DNA from: an uncultured Clostridia bacterium
GTDB taxonomy: Bacteria; Bacillota; Clostridia; TANB77; CAG-508
Direction of reading: 5' to 3'
Assembly (NCBI GenBank): GCA_934162365.1
Contig: CAKPIK010000003.1
Coordinates: 62,001-126,000 of the forward strand
Length of the DNA: 64,000 nt
The position numbers and the translations under genes are program-made. Below, one piece after another: positions 18,182 through 27,089 of the stretch (positions are counted from its first letter, which is position 1; each line of letters opens with the position of its first letter). The notes under the pieces are model-generated. The model was not told the DNA's origin. It did not search any database and was given only the letters and a program-made list of their open reading frames with translations.

Positions 18182-19741
18182 TTAAACAAATAGTTTGATT
18201 TTTCTTTTTAATTTAACTTTATCTTTTTTATTAAACTCTAGATTTAGCTCAAAAGTCTTTTCTGGTGTATCTTTTTCATCATAAATTTCAACATAATATA
18301 GGCTTCCTTTTTTCACTAATTCAATATATATTTTCTCCATATTAATAATCTTCAAATCAAATATATTTTTTACTATTAATATATCATTTGGCTCATTTGT
18401 TGAAATTGTATTAATAATTTTGTTTTCATACATTTTTTTAACTAATAATTCTTTTGCTAAATTCAAATCTTCTTTTAAAATTTCTAATTGCTTTATAGTT
18501 TTTTCATTTGTATATGGAAGAAAACTGTAGTATCTAAGTTCGTACATACAATTTATTATTTCTTCCTTTGTATTTGAATTGTTGATTTTATTTATAAATA
18601 TATCTTTCACAAATATTTCTTGTAATTTTTCTAGACATTTCTCTAAATTGTTTTTTCCTTCAAAATTTATTTTTTCCAAAACATTATATTCATCTTGTAA
18701 TTTTTTCTTGTTTTCAACATATGTTTTTGGCTCAATTTTCTTATTACATTCGTCAATCTTTGTTAAAATTTTTTCTCTTTCTTTTTGCATTTTTTCTACA
18801 AGATGACTTACACTAAATATTTTGTTATAGTCTGATAACTGACTATTTCTTTTATTATATTCTTCTACTAGCAAATCCTTATTATTAATAATAATATCAA
18901 TTTGTTTTAATTGTTCTTTTAATATTTTTTTATCATTTGTAATCTTCTCTATATATACTTTTTTATTTTTTATCTCATCTAATTCTAATTTTATAGTATT
19001 TCTTTCTTCCAACAATCTTTTTGCTTCATTTTCACTAATATTAATATAAATAATAATTGACAATTTAAAAATTAAATTAAGAAATTTTTTAGAACTATAT
19101 TCCCCATATTTCTCATTTAATGATTTTTCTATCATTTCTATAACATCACTGTATCCATATTGTTTTTCTAAGCTCATAAAAATATCTTTATTTACAGCTA
19201 TTTTTAAATTTTGATAAATTAAATTTATATTAATATCTTTAATCTCATCAACTAGTGTATTCCAAGACCATGCATTAAAATCTCTTAATACTTCTACATT
19301 TTCCATATCATAAGCTAAATTTAATAAATATGGCATAGAATTCCTAATTAAATTATATTGTTCTTCCAAACGTATTTGAAAATTATTTAGTTCAAGTATT
19401 GCTGAAAGTAATGATAATTCATTCGCTATAACTTTTATTTTTTTTAGTTTTAAATCTATAACATATGAACCCTCTTTTTTAAGTTCTTCAAATTCTTCAT
19501 TGTTTGGTTTAATAATTTCTATACTATTACTAGATTTAATATTTTCCAAAATGTTTTCTAAATATTCTTGTTTTGTTTTACAGTTTCCTTTTACTAAATA
19601 ATAATCATCATATGAAGTTTCTAATTTATAAAACATACTAAGAAGAAGATTTTTCGTATCTTCAGAAAAATCTTTTGTTTCTAATATTTTTTCTAGTTCT
19701 TTATTGTAATCTTTGAATTTCGAAAAAAATTCTTCCTTCAT
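18182..19741 (-). CDS. Unknown helical, coiled-coil protein (519 aa)
   Basis: No family recognised. There is no signal peptide or clear membrane helix. The N-terminal 230 residues are helical, with a W-S-W-N-T-L-V-D-E-I motif. Residues 240-385 are a charged coiled coil, and the last 70 residues form a small beta-rich domain with a very basic end. A GGAG site lies 11 bases before the ATG. It sits between ftsK (24 bases) and the beta-CASP nuclease (11 bases), so it is probably co-transcribed with both. In size, charge and layout it resembles the 764-residue unknown at 1410, but I see no direct sequence match. Confidence 0.68.
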   Translation of the reverse strand: MKEEFFSKFKDYNKELEKILETKDFSEDTKNLLLSMFYKLETSYDDYYLVKGNCKTKQEYLENILENIKSSNSIEIIKPNNEEFEELKKEGSYVIDLKLKKIKVIANELSLLSAILELNNFQIRLEEQYNLIRNSMPYLLNLAYDMENVEVLRDFNAWSWNTLVDEIKDININLIYQNLKIAVNKDIFMSLEKQYGYSDVIEMIEKSLNEKYGEYSSKKFLNLIFKLSIIIYINISENEAKRLLEERNTIKLELDEIKNKKVYIEKITNDKKILKEQLKQIDIIINNKDLLVEEYNKRNSQLSDYNKIFSVSHLVEKMQKEREKILTKIDECNKKIEPKTYVENKKKLQDEYNVLEKINFEGKNNLEKCLEKLQEIFVKDIFINKINNSNTKEEIINCMYELRYYSFLPYTNEKTIKQLEILKEDLNLAKELLVKKMYENKIINTISTNEPNDILIVKNIFDLKIINMEKIYIELVKKGSLYYVEIYDEKDTPEKTFELNLEFNKKDKVKLKRKIKLFV

Positions 19742-19765
19742 TAGTTTTATATCTCCTCATTTGCA

Positions 19766-22159
19766 TTATTCGTCATTAGTATTTGCTGTTTCAGCAGACA
19801 TATTCAATTCCTGCCATCTTTCTTTAGACATTAATACTTCTCTAGGTTTGCTTCCTTGATATCCAGATATAATTCCTCTTTCCTCCATTTGGTCTATTAT
19901 TCTACCTGCTCTAGCATATCCAACTTTAAATCTTCTTTGTATAAATGAAGTAGATGCTTGTCTTGTTTCAATAACAGTTTCTATTGCTTCATCTAGTAAT
20001 GGATCTGTTTCGTCATCATCTTCTTCTAAATTTTTTGCTTCCTTCTCATTTGTATTTGCTTTTTCAATACTTTCTAATATTTCATCACTATATTTTGCTG
20101 TACCATTTGATTTAATAAAATCAACAACCTTTTCTACTTCTTTATCTGATATGAAAGCTCCTTGAATTCTTGTAGGTTTAGACATTCCTGTTGGATAAAA
20201 CAGCATATCACCTTTTCCAAGTAACTTTTCTGCACCAGCCATATCAAGTATTGTTCTTGAATCTACTTGTGAAGAAACAGCAAATGCAATTCTAGATGGA
20301 ATATTTGCTTTAATTAATCCTGTAATAACATCAACAGATGGACGTTGTGTTGCAATTACTAAATGCATACCAGCAGCTCTTGCCATTTGCGCCAATCTAC
20401 ATATTGCATCTTCAACATCGTTTTTGGCTACCATCATTAAATCTGCAAGCTCATCTATTATTACAACAATTTGTGGTAATTTACTAGCTTCATTTTCTTT
20501 ATCTAATGCTTCATTATATCCTTTTATGTCTCTAACACCTTTAGCAGCAAACAAAGAATATCTATTTACCATTTCTTGAACAGCCCATGCAAGTGCTCCC
20601 GCAGCTTTTTTAGGATCTGTAACAACTGGAATTAACAAGTGTGGTATTCCATTATATACTGAAAGCTCAACAACTTTAGGGTCTACTAAAACAAGTTTAA
20701 CTTCACTTGGTTTTGCTTTATATATAATACTTGAAATTAAAGTATTAATACAAACACTCTTACCAGATCCTGTACTACCTGCAATTAAAACATGTGGCAT
20801 TTTTGCAATATCTGTTACAATTTCTTCTCCTGCAACATCTTTTCCTAATGCAAAAGCTAATTTAGATTTAGCAGATTTAAATTTATCTGAATCAATTATA
20901 TCTCTTAAATTTACAATTTCGTTTTCTTTATTAGGTATCTCAATTCCAACAGCCTGTTTACCAGGTATTGGAGCTTCAATTCTTATAGATTCTGCTGCTA
21001 AGTTTAATGCAATATCATCAGCTAAGTTGGCAATTTTACTTACCCTAACACCTTCAGCTGGTTTTAATTCATATCTTGTTATTGCTGGTCCAACAGAAAC
21101 ATTTTCTACTTTAGCAGAAACTCCAAAATTATATAATGTTTTTTGAAGTTTAGTTGCATTATCTGCAATAGCTTTTTTTCCACCCTTCATACTTCTTGAT
21201 GTTCCTTCTGAAAGAAGCTCTATTGGTGGGAATTCATATGTTTCATCTTCAACTGTTTGTGTATGTTCTAGCATCAATACAGATTTTGTCTTTTCTTCTT
21301 TTTCCTCTTCTTGAGTTTTAAATAAATTATCTTCTATTGTGTTAGGAGAAAATTCTTTTTTCTTAGCTCCAAGTGGCACTAAGTCATCATTTTCATGGTT
21401 ATATTTTTTAGGTTTTTCTGGTTTTTCATTTAAATTAATTTTTATTTGATCTTCTGTAATTTCTTCTTTTAATATTTCAGCAGTTTTATCATTTTTACGT
21501 TTCTCTGCTCTTTTTAATCTATGTTCTTCATATTCTTTTTCCCTATACTCGCGTATTTCTTGCTTTCTTTCTTCTTTTCTATTATGCATATCTTCTATCC
21601 AGTTTTCTATAATTTCAGAAACTGGTATTCCAAGCATAAATACAATTAATACTAAACAAATACCAATGCTAGCAATTACTGCTCCAGCTACTCCTAGCAT
21701 ATTTGTTAATGGTATTCCTATAAATGCTCCTAAAACTCCGCCTCCTATATTTTTACTTCCCAAATCATATGCTGTTTCTATACTTTTTGAAAAATCATCT
21801 TTTAAATTAATTGTATTATTTGATATTTGATATATTGAAAAAATAGCTGCTAAACATATTAAAAAAGCACAAAGTTCAAATAGTTTTGTACTAGCCAATT
21901 CTTTTTTATCACATGCAATAGATATTGCAATTATAAAAGTTCCAATTGGTATTATGTATTTTATTATACCCATTATTCCTCCAAGAATCGGGCTTAAATG
22001 TTCACCAATGTATCCTGTTTTGCCATAAATTAATACTGCTAACAATATACTTAATATTATCATTACTACTACTAGTAAATTTTTATTAATGTTGTTACTA
22101 TTACTATATCTTCTATTGGTTTTATTTTTACTTCCAGGTTTTCTTCCACGCTTTGCCAA
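19766..22159 (-). CDS. ftsK: FtsK/SpoIIIE-family DNA translocase
   Basis: 797 residues from a TTG start (22157-22159), which has GGAGG six bases upstream. This gives an N-terminus M-A-K-R-G-R-K-P-G-S-K; the longer ORF to 22210 runs through the upstream terminator and is rejected. Four membrane helices lie in the first 190 residues, then a charged linker, then the motor domain with Walker A GSTGSGKS and the I-D-E-L-A-D Walker B. The winged-helix gamma domain, which reads orienting DNA sequences, is at the C-terminus (F-I-Q-R-R-F-K-V-G-Y-A-R-A). It pumps chromosomes at division and sporulation septa. Confidence 0.94.
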   Translation of the reverse strand: MAKRGRKPGSKNKTNRRYSNSNNINKNLLVVVMIILSILLAVLIYGKTGYIGEHLSPILGGIMGIIKYIIPIGTFIIAISIACDKKELASTKLFELCAFLICLAAIFSIYQISNNTINLKDDFSKSIETAYDLGSKNIGGGVLGAFIGIPLTNMLGVAGAVIASIGICLVLIVFMLGIPVSEIIENWIEDMHNRKEERKQEIREYREKEYEEHRLKRAEKRKNDKTAEILKEEITEDQIKINLNEKPEKPKKYNHENDDLVPLGAKKKEFSPNTIEDNLFKTQEEEKEEKTKSVLMLEHTQTVEDETYEFPPIELLSEGTSRSMKGGKKAIADNATKLQKTLYNFGVSAKVENVSVGPAITRYELKPAEGVRVSKIANLADDIALNLAAESIRIEAPIPGKQAVGIEIPNKENEIVNLRDIIDSDKFKSAKSKLAFALGKDVAGEEIVTDIAKMPHVLIAGSTGSGKSVCINTLISSIIYKAKPSEVKLVLVDPKVVELSVYNGIPHLLIPVVTDPKKAAGALAWAVQEMVNRYSLFAAKGVRDIKGYNEALDKENEASKLPQIVVIIDELADLMMVAKNDVEDAICRLAQMARAAGMHLVIATQRPSVDVITGLIKANIPSRIAFAVSSQVDSRTILDMAGAEKLLGKGDMLFYPTGMSKPTRIQGAFISDKEVEKVVDFIKSNGTAKYSDEILESIEKANTNEKEAKNLEEDDDETDPLLDEAIETVIETRQASTSFIQRRFKVGYARAGRIIDQMEERGIISGYQGSKPREVLMSKERWQELNMSAETANTNDE

Positions 22160-22184
22160 AATATACCTCCATTTATTTTTACTA

Positions 22185-22236
22185 AGAAAAAACCAGAAAC
22201 CAGAAGTCAATCTTTTTAGACTGTTCCGATTTCTGG
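22185..22236 (-). terminator. Terminator of the rsmD transcript
   Basis: Long hairpin with outer arms CCAGAAA / TTTCTGG (22193-22236), inner pairing with mismatches, and a TTTTTTCTT tail on the minus strand. It separates rsmD and its partner from ftsK. Confidence 0.7.
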
Positions 22237-22242
22237 CATTTA

Positions 22243-22680
22243 TTATTTAAGTTCTTTTCTGTTATTTTCAATCGTCTTTAATGCATCTTGTAATACACCT
22301 TCAACCTTCTCAAGTATATTATCTGCATAATCCTTTGTTCCTTTTGAAATTTCTCTAGACATTTCATTAGCAGTTTCTATTATTTGTGCTTTTTGTTCAT
22401 AAGCTTTTCTTGTTATTTCATGTTCATCTATCATAGAAATAATTCTATTTTCAGCTTCCTTTACTATTCCATCAGCTTCTTTTTTAGCTTCAACTAATAT
22501 TCTTCCTCTTTCTTCTTTTACCCATTTGGCTTGTTTCAATTCATCTGGCAATTTTAGTCTAATTTCTTTAATGATATCTAATATTTCTTCTTTATTTACT
22601 ATTGCCTTATCTGTAAATGGTAAAGTTTTTGCTCCTTCTAAGTATTCTTCTAATTCATCTAATAATGTAAATATTTCCAT
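22243..22680 (-). CDS. Coiled-coil protein annotated as ATPase-like in Clostridia
   Basis: 145 residues, almost entirely helical with long heptads (about 45-140), no Walker motifs and no membrane helix. It resembles the subunit-H/b-type stalk proteins often labelled ATPase in clostridial genomes beside rsmD. The gap to rsmD is 18 bases, so it is co-transcribed. No enzymatic activity can be claimed. Confidence 0.6.
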   Translation of the reverse strand: MEIFTLLDELEEYLEGAKTLPFTDKAIVNKEEILDIIKEIRLKLPDELKQAKWVKEERGRILVEAKKEADGIVKEAENRIISMIDEHEITRKAYEQKAQIIETANEMSREISKGTKDYADNILEKVEGVLQDALKTIENNRKELK

Positions 22681-22698
22681 GTTTACCCTCTCTTCTTT

Positions 22699-23241
22699 CT
22701 AATTTAAGAATATCAATTTTACTCTTCCATAAGTTCTTATATCTTTAATATTTATATTTAAACTTTCAAGCTGACCTATTTCTCTTTGTTCATCATCTGT
22801 TTCTAAAACTATAATTCCATCTTTAGCTAATAAATCTTTTTTTAAGATTATATCAACTGCTTTTACTGCAATATTTAATTTATATGGCGGATCAATAAAT
22901 ATCAAATCTATTTTTTCATTTAGTTTATCTAAACATTTTTTATAATCGCCATAAAATACTTCAGTTTTTTCTTCAAAATGTGTTTTATCTATATTTCTTT
23001 TAATTACATCCATTGCTTCATAAGATTTATCACAAAGTATTGCTTTTTTAGCTCCTCTGCTTAATGCTTCTAAGCCTAATGCTCCACTACCAGAGAACAA
23101 ATCTAAAACAATAGCGTCTTTTATATTATTTTGAATAATACTAAATAATGGTTCTTTAATTCTATCTAACGTTGGTCTTGTATTATTACCATCTAATGTG
23201 TATAATTTTGTTCCTCTTGCTATTCCACTTATAATTCTCAT
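22699..23241 (-). CDS. rsmD: 16S rRNA (guanine(966)-N2)-methyltransferase
   Basis: 180 residues from the ATG with GAGG five bases upstream; an 18-residue extension lies within the promoter and is rejected. The start M-R-I-I-S-G-x-A-R-G, the Rossmann SAM motif L-D-L-F-S-G-S-G-A-L-G-L-E-A and the catalytic D-P-P-Y are the RsmD signature. It methylates G966 (E. coli numbering) of 16S rRNA. Confidence 0.95.
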   Translation of the reverse strand: MRIISGIARGTKLYTLDGNNTRPTLDRIKEPLFSIIQNNIKDAIVLDLFSGSGALGLEALSRGAKKAILCDKSYEAMDVIKRNIDKTHFEEKTEVFYGDYKKCLDKLNEKIDLIFIDPPYKLNIAVKAVDIILKKDLLAKDGIIVLETDDEQREIGQLESLNINIKDIRTYGRVKLIFLN

Positions 23242-23267
23242 TTTTACCTCGTTCTCTATACAATAAT

Positions 23268-23295
23268 ATTTTATTTCAAAATCGCATAAAGTCAA
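23268..23295 (-). promoter_or_regulatory. Promoter of rsmD
   Basis: Minus strand TTGACT, 16 bases, TAAAAT, about 27 bases before the ATG. Confidence 0.6.
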
Positions 23296-23437
23296 TAGTA
23301 TTAATAAAATTGTAATATATATTTAACAATTCTGTAATAATTTTTTTTGCATTTTTTTTGACATTTTTACTTATATTTCATTGTTATTTTATATAGTTTT
23401 GTAAAAAATAATAATAAACATTTTATGGTGAAAAATT

Positions 23438-24085
23438 ATGAATCAAATTTTAGTTACAATAGATAATAATTTAATATTTAATAATTTAACAAACAATACT
23501 AATAAAAAGAAAAATAAATATTTTATAATTTTTATTTTTTCTATTAGTATTGGACTAATTATATCTTTTTATTTATTATTTTCCTATTTTTCAAAACAAA
23601 AAGAAAAAGAAAAAACATTAGATTTAAAAAATAAATATTCAATCAATACTTTATATTCTGAATCAAGCTCTTACGAAGCAATTAAGCTTTCTGATTCAAT
23701 ATCCATTATTGGATTAATAGAAATTCCAAAAATAAGTATTTCGTACCCAATATTAAAAGAAAGTAATTCAGAATTATTGAAAATTTCAGTATGTAGATTT
23801 TCAGGTCCAATGCCAAATAAAATAGGAAATTTATGTATTGCAGGGCATAATTATAAAAGCAATAGTATGTTTAGTAAATTGCATAAGTTGAATATTGGTG
23901 ACTCAATTTTTATTACAGATTTAAATAATGTAAAACTTGAATATGTTGTGTATGATAAATTTAAAGTTAAACAAAATAATTTGGAATGCACAAAATCTTC
24001 TAACAATGTAGAAATAACATTAATAACTTGTAATGACAATAATAATAAGGAAAGAGTTGTAATAAAAGCAAAAATGAAAGGATAA
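23438..24085 (+). CDS. Class D sortase
   Basis: 215 residues: N-terminal cytoplasmic stretch, one membrane helix (about 28-50), linker, then the sortase barrel. The triad is His137 (A-G-H-N-Y), Cys198 (L-I-T-C-N) and Arg206 (E-R-V-V-I). The segment I-G-L-I-E-I-P-K-I-S-I-S-Y-P-I-L is the class D start. It probably anchors proteins with LPxTG-type signals. The next gene, converging from the other side of a shared terminator, encodes an LPQTG protein. The start has only a weak GGTG site. A TTGACA at 23358-23363 upstream lacks a clear -10. Confidence 0.88.
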   Translation: MNQILVTIDNNLIFNNLTNNTNKKKNKYFIIFIFSISIGLIISFYLLFSYFSKQKEKEKTLDLKNKYSINTLYSESSSYEAIKLSDSISIIGLIEIPKISISYPILKESNSELLKISVCRFSGPMPNKIGNLCIAGHNYKSNSMFSKLHKLNIGDSIFITDLNNVKLEYVVYDKFKVKQNNLECTKSSNNVEITLITCNDNNNKERVVIKAKMKG

Positions 24086-24099
24086 AAATCCTTTCATTT
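24072..24099. terminator. Terminator between sortase D and the LPQTG gene
   Basis: 12-bp perfect stem (24072-24083 with 24088-24099), AAAA loop and T-rich flanks. It overlaps the sortase stop codon and serves both converging genes. Confidence 0.85.
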
Positions 24100-24122
24100 A
24101 TTATATTTTTATTTGAATTCAA

Positions 24123-24488
24123 TTATATATTTTTATAATCATTAATTTTTTTGTATGCAAATATAGCAGAAACAACACATATAATTAATAATATTCCAAC
24201 ATTATAATCTTCTATACCTGTTTGTGGTAAATCTGTTTTGTTATTTGTATTATATGTTTTTGCATTATTAACAGTATTATTTACTGTATTGTTAGTTGAT
24301 ATATTTCCTTTTGTATTATTATCTACGTCTGGTGTTTGTGCATTATCATATTCATTTCCAGTTAATGTTGTAGTTCCATTTCCATTTCCTAAAACTAAAT
24401 CAGATGCAAATACTGATGTTGAAACCACTATTAATGTTAAACTAACTAATATTATAAGTAAACTTTTTACATTTATTAAACTTTTCAT
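24123..24488 (-). CDS. Small LPQTG cell-wall-anchored protein
   Basis: 121 residues. A signal peptide (about 1-28, V-F-A-S) is followed by a short mature region that is mostly N/T-rich spacer. LPQTG is at 87-91, followed by a hydrophobic helix and a short charged tail. The exposed part is only about 58 residues, too small for an adhesin domain, so it may be a wall-linked peptide or linker. Sortase D faces it across a shared terminator and is the likely anchor enzyme. Confidence 0.82.
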   Translation of the reverse strand: MKSLINVKSLLIILVSLTLIVVSTSVFASDLVLGNGNGTTTLTGNEYDNAQTPDVDNNTKGNISTNNTVNNTVNNAKTYNTNNKTDLPQTGIEDYNVGILLIICVVSAIFAYKKINDYKNI

Positions 24489-24528
24489 ATGAATCTCCTT
24501 AATATATATTATCCTACATACACATTTA

Positions 24529-24556
24529 ATTATACTATAATTATTTTATTTTGCAA
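24529..24556 (-). promoter_or_regulatory. Promoter of the LPQTG gene
   Basis: Minus strand TTGCAA, 16 bases, TATAAT, about 40 bases before the ATG. Confidence 0.65.
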
Positions 24557-24920
24557 CCCTTTTTTTACATTTTTTTTAATTTCATATCATTTTTCTTTAT
24601 TTTTATTTGCATTTGTGTGAAAAATTTAATACAAACATTATTTTTTTACAGACATTAATCATCCAAAAGTATTTTTCAATTTTTCCTTTGATTTAAAATA
24701 CATCTTATATATTTATAGTGCTATTGTATATTTAATTTATTGTATTGTCAATATAAAAAAATATTTTAACTTCAATACTTTCGCAAAATTAAATTTTAAA
24801 ATGAAATTGATAAAATATGTTGTAGAGATTTTTGGAAAGGCAGAGATAGTTACAAGCAATTACAAAATGTTTTTCTTAAGTGCTTTGAAAATTATATATA
24901 TTACTATTAATATTAATTTA
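24557..24920. other. 364-base gap between the LPQTG promoter and the MFS gene, with an orphan promoter
   Basis: Mostly A/T-rich DNA. The one clear signal is a minus-strand promoter TTGACA, 17 bases, TACAAT at 24723-24751. It points to the LPQTG gene, with about 230 bases and no credible ORF between. A 42-codon plus-strand ORF from 24801 has no ribosome site and overlaps the MFS stop. Confidence 0.45.
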
Positions 24921-26144
24921 TTATTCTAATTTTTCTAATTTTCTACACATTTTCTTGTTTATAATAACTTCAATTATTGATAGTAATAATAAGATAAACT
25001 CAATAACTATTAATTCATACCTCATTAAAATTAATGTAAAAGCTCCACTTAATAACAATTGTCCTAATTTTCTATAAACCTCAATATCAACCATTACTTT
25101 TTGCTGTTCATCTTTATTTGTAATTCTCAATGCCGTATCTTCTATATATACTTGGAAAGAATCTCTAATTGCAAGTATCAAGAAAAATCCTGAAGACATT
25201 ACTATAACCTTAAGTATAAAACTAAATTCTATAAAATGACCTAAAATCAATAATGTAAATGATAGACATTCTAAAATAGTTAATACAGTACTCATTTTAT
25301 CTTTAAGCTTTAAGTATAATTTACCAAAAATCACATTTCCAATTATTCTAGCAATTCTTGATACAAACACAATTGTCGTTATATAGTAAGTTACCATTTC
25401 TATAGATAATACTTTTTGGAAATCATATTGCATGAATAACTTACTATTATTCTGCCCTAATTTTATTATTGAATAGAAAATAGCATTAGACAATACTACA
25501 TAGAAAATTGCAGAGTTTAATTTGATTTTTGCATTATTAGCATCAATTTCTTTTTTGTTATTTTCATCTTCTATCTGAGCTTCATAAAATACAAAAGATA
25601 TGATGAAAATTATAAAATATATTATAATTGATATATACATTGGTAAATATTTATATACATTAAATAAATATCCAGAAATTAAGGCAGTTATCATTGTTAT
25701 AATTCCATACATTACTTTTGCTTTATTTCTTACAGTATAGTATGTATCTTTTTTATCTAAATAAATTAAATTATTTCTTAATAGAATACTTGTCATATTC
25801 CAAAACATAAATGCTAATTCATTCACAATTCTGTATATTACCATTGAGATAAAAGATTTTCCAAATGTTAATATAACTGATGATAAAAATAACATAAAGG
25901 CTCCTAGCCTTATTGAATTGGTATTTCCTATTTTCTTCGTTATTTTTACTATTATCTTTTGCATTAATATACAAATTAATAATCCAATCATTGTAATTGC
26001 AGATATTTGACTTGCATTTAAACCTTTTACTAAAGTTAAAAATAATGTATCTATTGGTACAAAAAATATTAAATCTGCTGAAAATGCATAGAATATAGGA
26101 TATAATTTTATACTTTTTTTAATTTTTGACATATTTTGTTCCAT
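24921..26144 (-). CDS. Major facilitator superfamily transporter
   Basis: 407 residues with about 10-12 hydrophobic helices and the loop V-K-I-T-K-K-I-G in the place of the MFS cytoplasmic A-motif. The ATG has AGGAG six bases upstream. There is no motif for the substrate. It stands alone, separated by a terminator from the islet upstream and a long gap downstream. Confidence 0.72.
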   Translation of the reverse strand: MEQNMSKIKKSIKLYPIFYAFSADLIFFVPIDTLFLTLVKGLNASQISAITMIGLLICILMQKIIVKITKKIGNTNSIRLGAFMLFLSSVILTFGKSFISMVIYRIVNELAFMFWNMTSILLRNNLIYLDKKDTYYTVRNKAKVMYGIITMITALISGYLFNVYKYLPMYISIIIYFIIFIISFVFYEAQIEDENNKKEIDANNAKIKLNSAIFYVVLSNAIFYSIIKLGQNNSKLFMQYDFQKVLSIEMVTYYITTIVFVSRIARIIGNVIFGKLYLKLKDKMSTVLTILECLSFTLLILGHFIEFSFILKVIVMSSGFFLILAIRDSFQVYIEDTALRITNKDEQQKVMVDIEVYRKLGQLLLSGAFTLILMRYELIVIEFILLLLSIIEVIINKKMCRKLEKLE

Positions 26145-26164
26145 TTCTTGCTCCTAAAAAAAGA

Positions 26165-26194
26165 ACCTTTATCCATATTATTTATTATAAAGGT
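26165..26194 (-). terminator. Terminator of the 26.2-27.8 kb islet transcript
   Basis: ACCTTTAT / ATAAAGGT perfect 8-bp arms with a 14-base loop, then a T7 tract on the minus strand, 18 bases after the stop of the last gene. Confidence 0.75.
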
Positions 26195-26212
26195 GCTTTT
26201 TTATACTACATA

Positions 26213-26662
26213 TTATTTATGAAAGAATAATTTTATTTTACTGATAATTCTACTAAAGAAAGACTCTTTATAAGCCACTATTTCTATATTTTCTTCTAGT
26301 TTTTCTGTAGTTTCAATAGCCTTTTGTTTATCTTTAAAAATATTATCCGGATTATATTTTTCTCTAAGTTCATTTTGATATTTTATTTCATTGTTGCTCA
26401 ATGTTTTTTCTAATTTAATTCTTTCCACATCATCACATATAAAATCTTTATATAATACTGTCAAGATTTCTTTTGTAGTTGGTAATAAGTCTTGTTTTTC
26501 TAATGGTTGTGATTTATCAATAGTCCAATTATATTCTTGTGATTTATTATTTTCAAAATAACTAATAAATTTCTTTGGTATTCTAGCTTTTAAGTTTGGT
26601 TCCATATATTTTAATATTTCATTTATTTGATAAAGCGAATTTGAATATTCTATATTTTCCAT
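26213..26662 (-). CDS. Hypothetical protein, gut-Clostridia family with K-Y-N-P-D-N-I-F motif
   Basis: 149 residues from the ATG with GGAG upstream. It is helical and charged, with P-K-K-F-I-S-Y-F, K-E-I-L-T-V-L-Y-K-D-F and L-R-E-K-Y-N-P-D-N-I-F-K-D. This pattern recurs in hypothetical proteins of gut Firmicutes and has no known function. The last 20 residues are basic and aromatic and could touch a membrane. Its start lies just past the stop of the upstream gene, so the two are coupled. Confidence 0.6.
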   Translation of the reverse strand: MENIEYSNSLYQINEILKYMEPNLKARIPKKFISYFENNKSQEYNWTIDKSQPLEKQDLLPTTKEILTVLYKDFICDDVERIKLEKTLSNNEIKYQNELREKYNPDNIFKDKQKAIETTEKLEENIEIVAYKESFFSRIISKIKLFFHK

Positions 26663-26663
26663 A

Positions 26664-27089
26664 CTATTCTCCTTTTTCTTCTGATTTATCTTTGTCATTT
26701 TCTCTATCATGGTGTAACCATTTTCCTATTTTATCTCTTAATGATGATGAACTTTTCTCTACTGTTTCTGTTCTTTGTTCTGATGCAATTTGCTCTAAAA
26801 ATTCTTTATCAGCTAAATATCGCAAATCTCCAATAGTTTGTTTTTCTCTATACAATGCTAATTCTTCTACTAGATATGTTTCAACATCTTCTTTACTATG
26901 ACTTTTAGCATATTCTGCATATTCTGGTGATTGAACAACTGGTACTAAAGCCTTAATTTCATCACCCGTTAAGCGACATAGTTTATGCATACAAAGTGCA
27001 TCTAAATTTTCTCTTCCTTTAGAAGTATCAAGAATTTCTAAATAAAATTCAGGTACTATTTCTCCGTTTAATATTAGTTTCCAAATCAC
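26664..27089 (-). CDS. Hypothetical islet protein, possibly the 3-prime part of a frameshifted gene
   Basis: 141 residues if read from a GTG that has no ribosome site. The body is charged and helical (L-T-G-D-E-I-K-A-L-V-P-V-V-Q-S-P-E-Y, then a K/E-rich end). It overlaps the upstream ORF by 41 bases in another frame. The N-terminal L-N-G-E-I-V-P-E-F-Y-L-E-I looks like the continuation of a longer protein, so one gene split by a single-base shift near 27060-27075 is a real alternative. Base composition is higher in GC than the chromosome around it. Confidence 0.5.
   Translation of the reverse strand: MIWKLILNGEIVPEFYLEILDTSKGRENLDALCMHKLCRLTGDEIKALVPVVQSPEYAEYAKSHSKEDVETYLVEELALYREKQTIGDLRYLADKEFLEQIASEQRTETVEKSSSSLRDKIGKWLHHDRENDKDKSEEKGE

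Noticed and set aside
24801..24929. 42-codon plus-strand ORF in the gap before the MFS gene
   Set aside because: No ribosome site, and it runs into the MFS stop codon.
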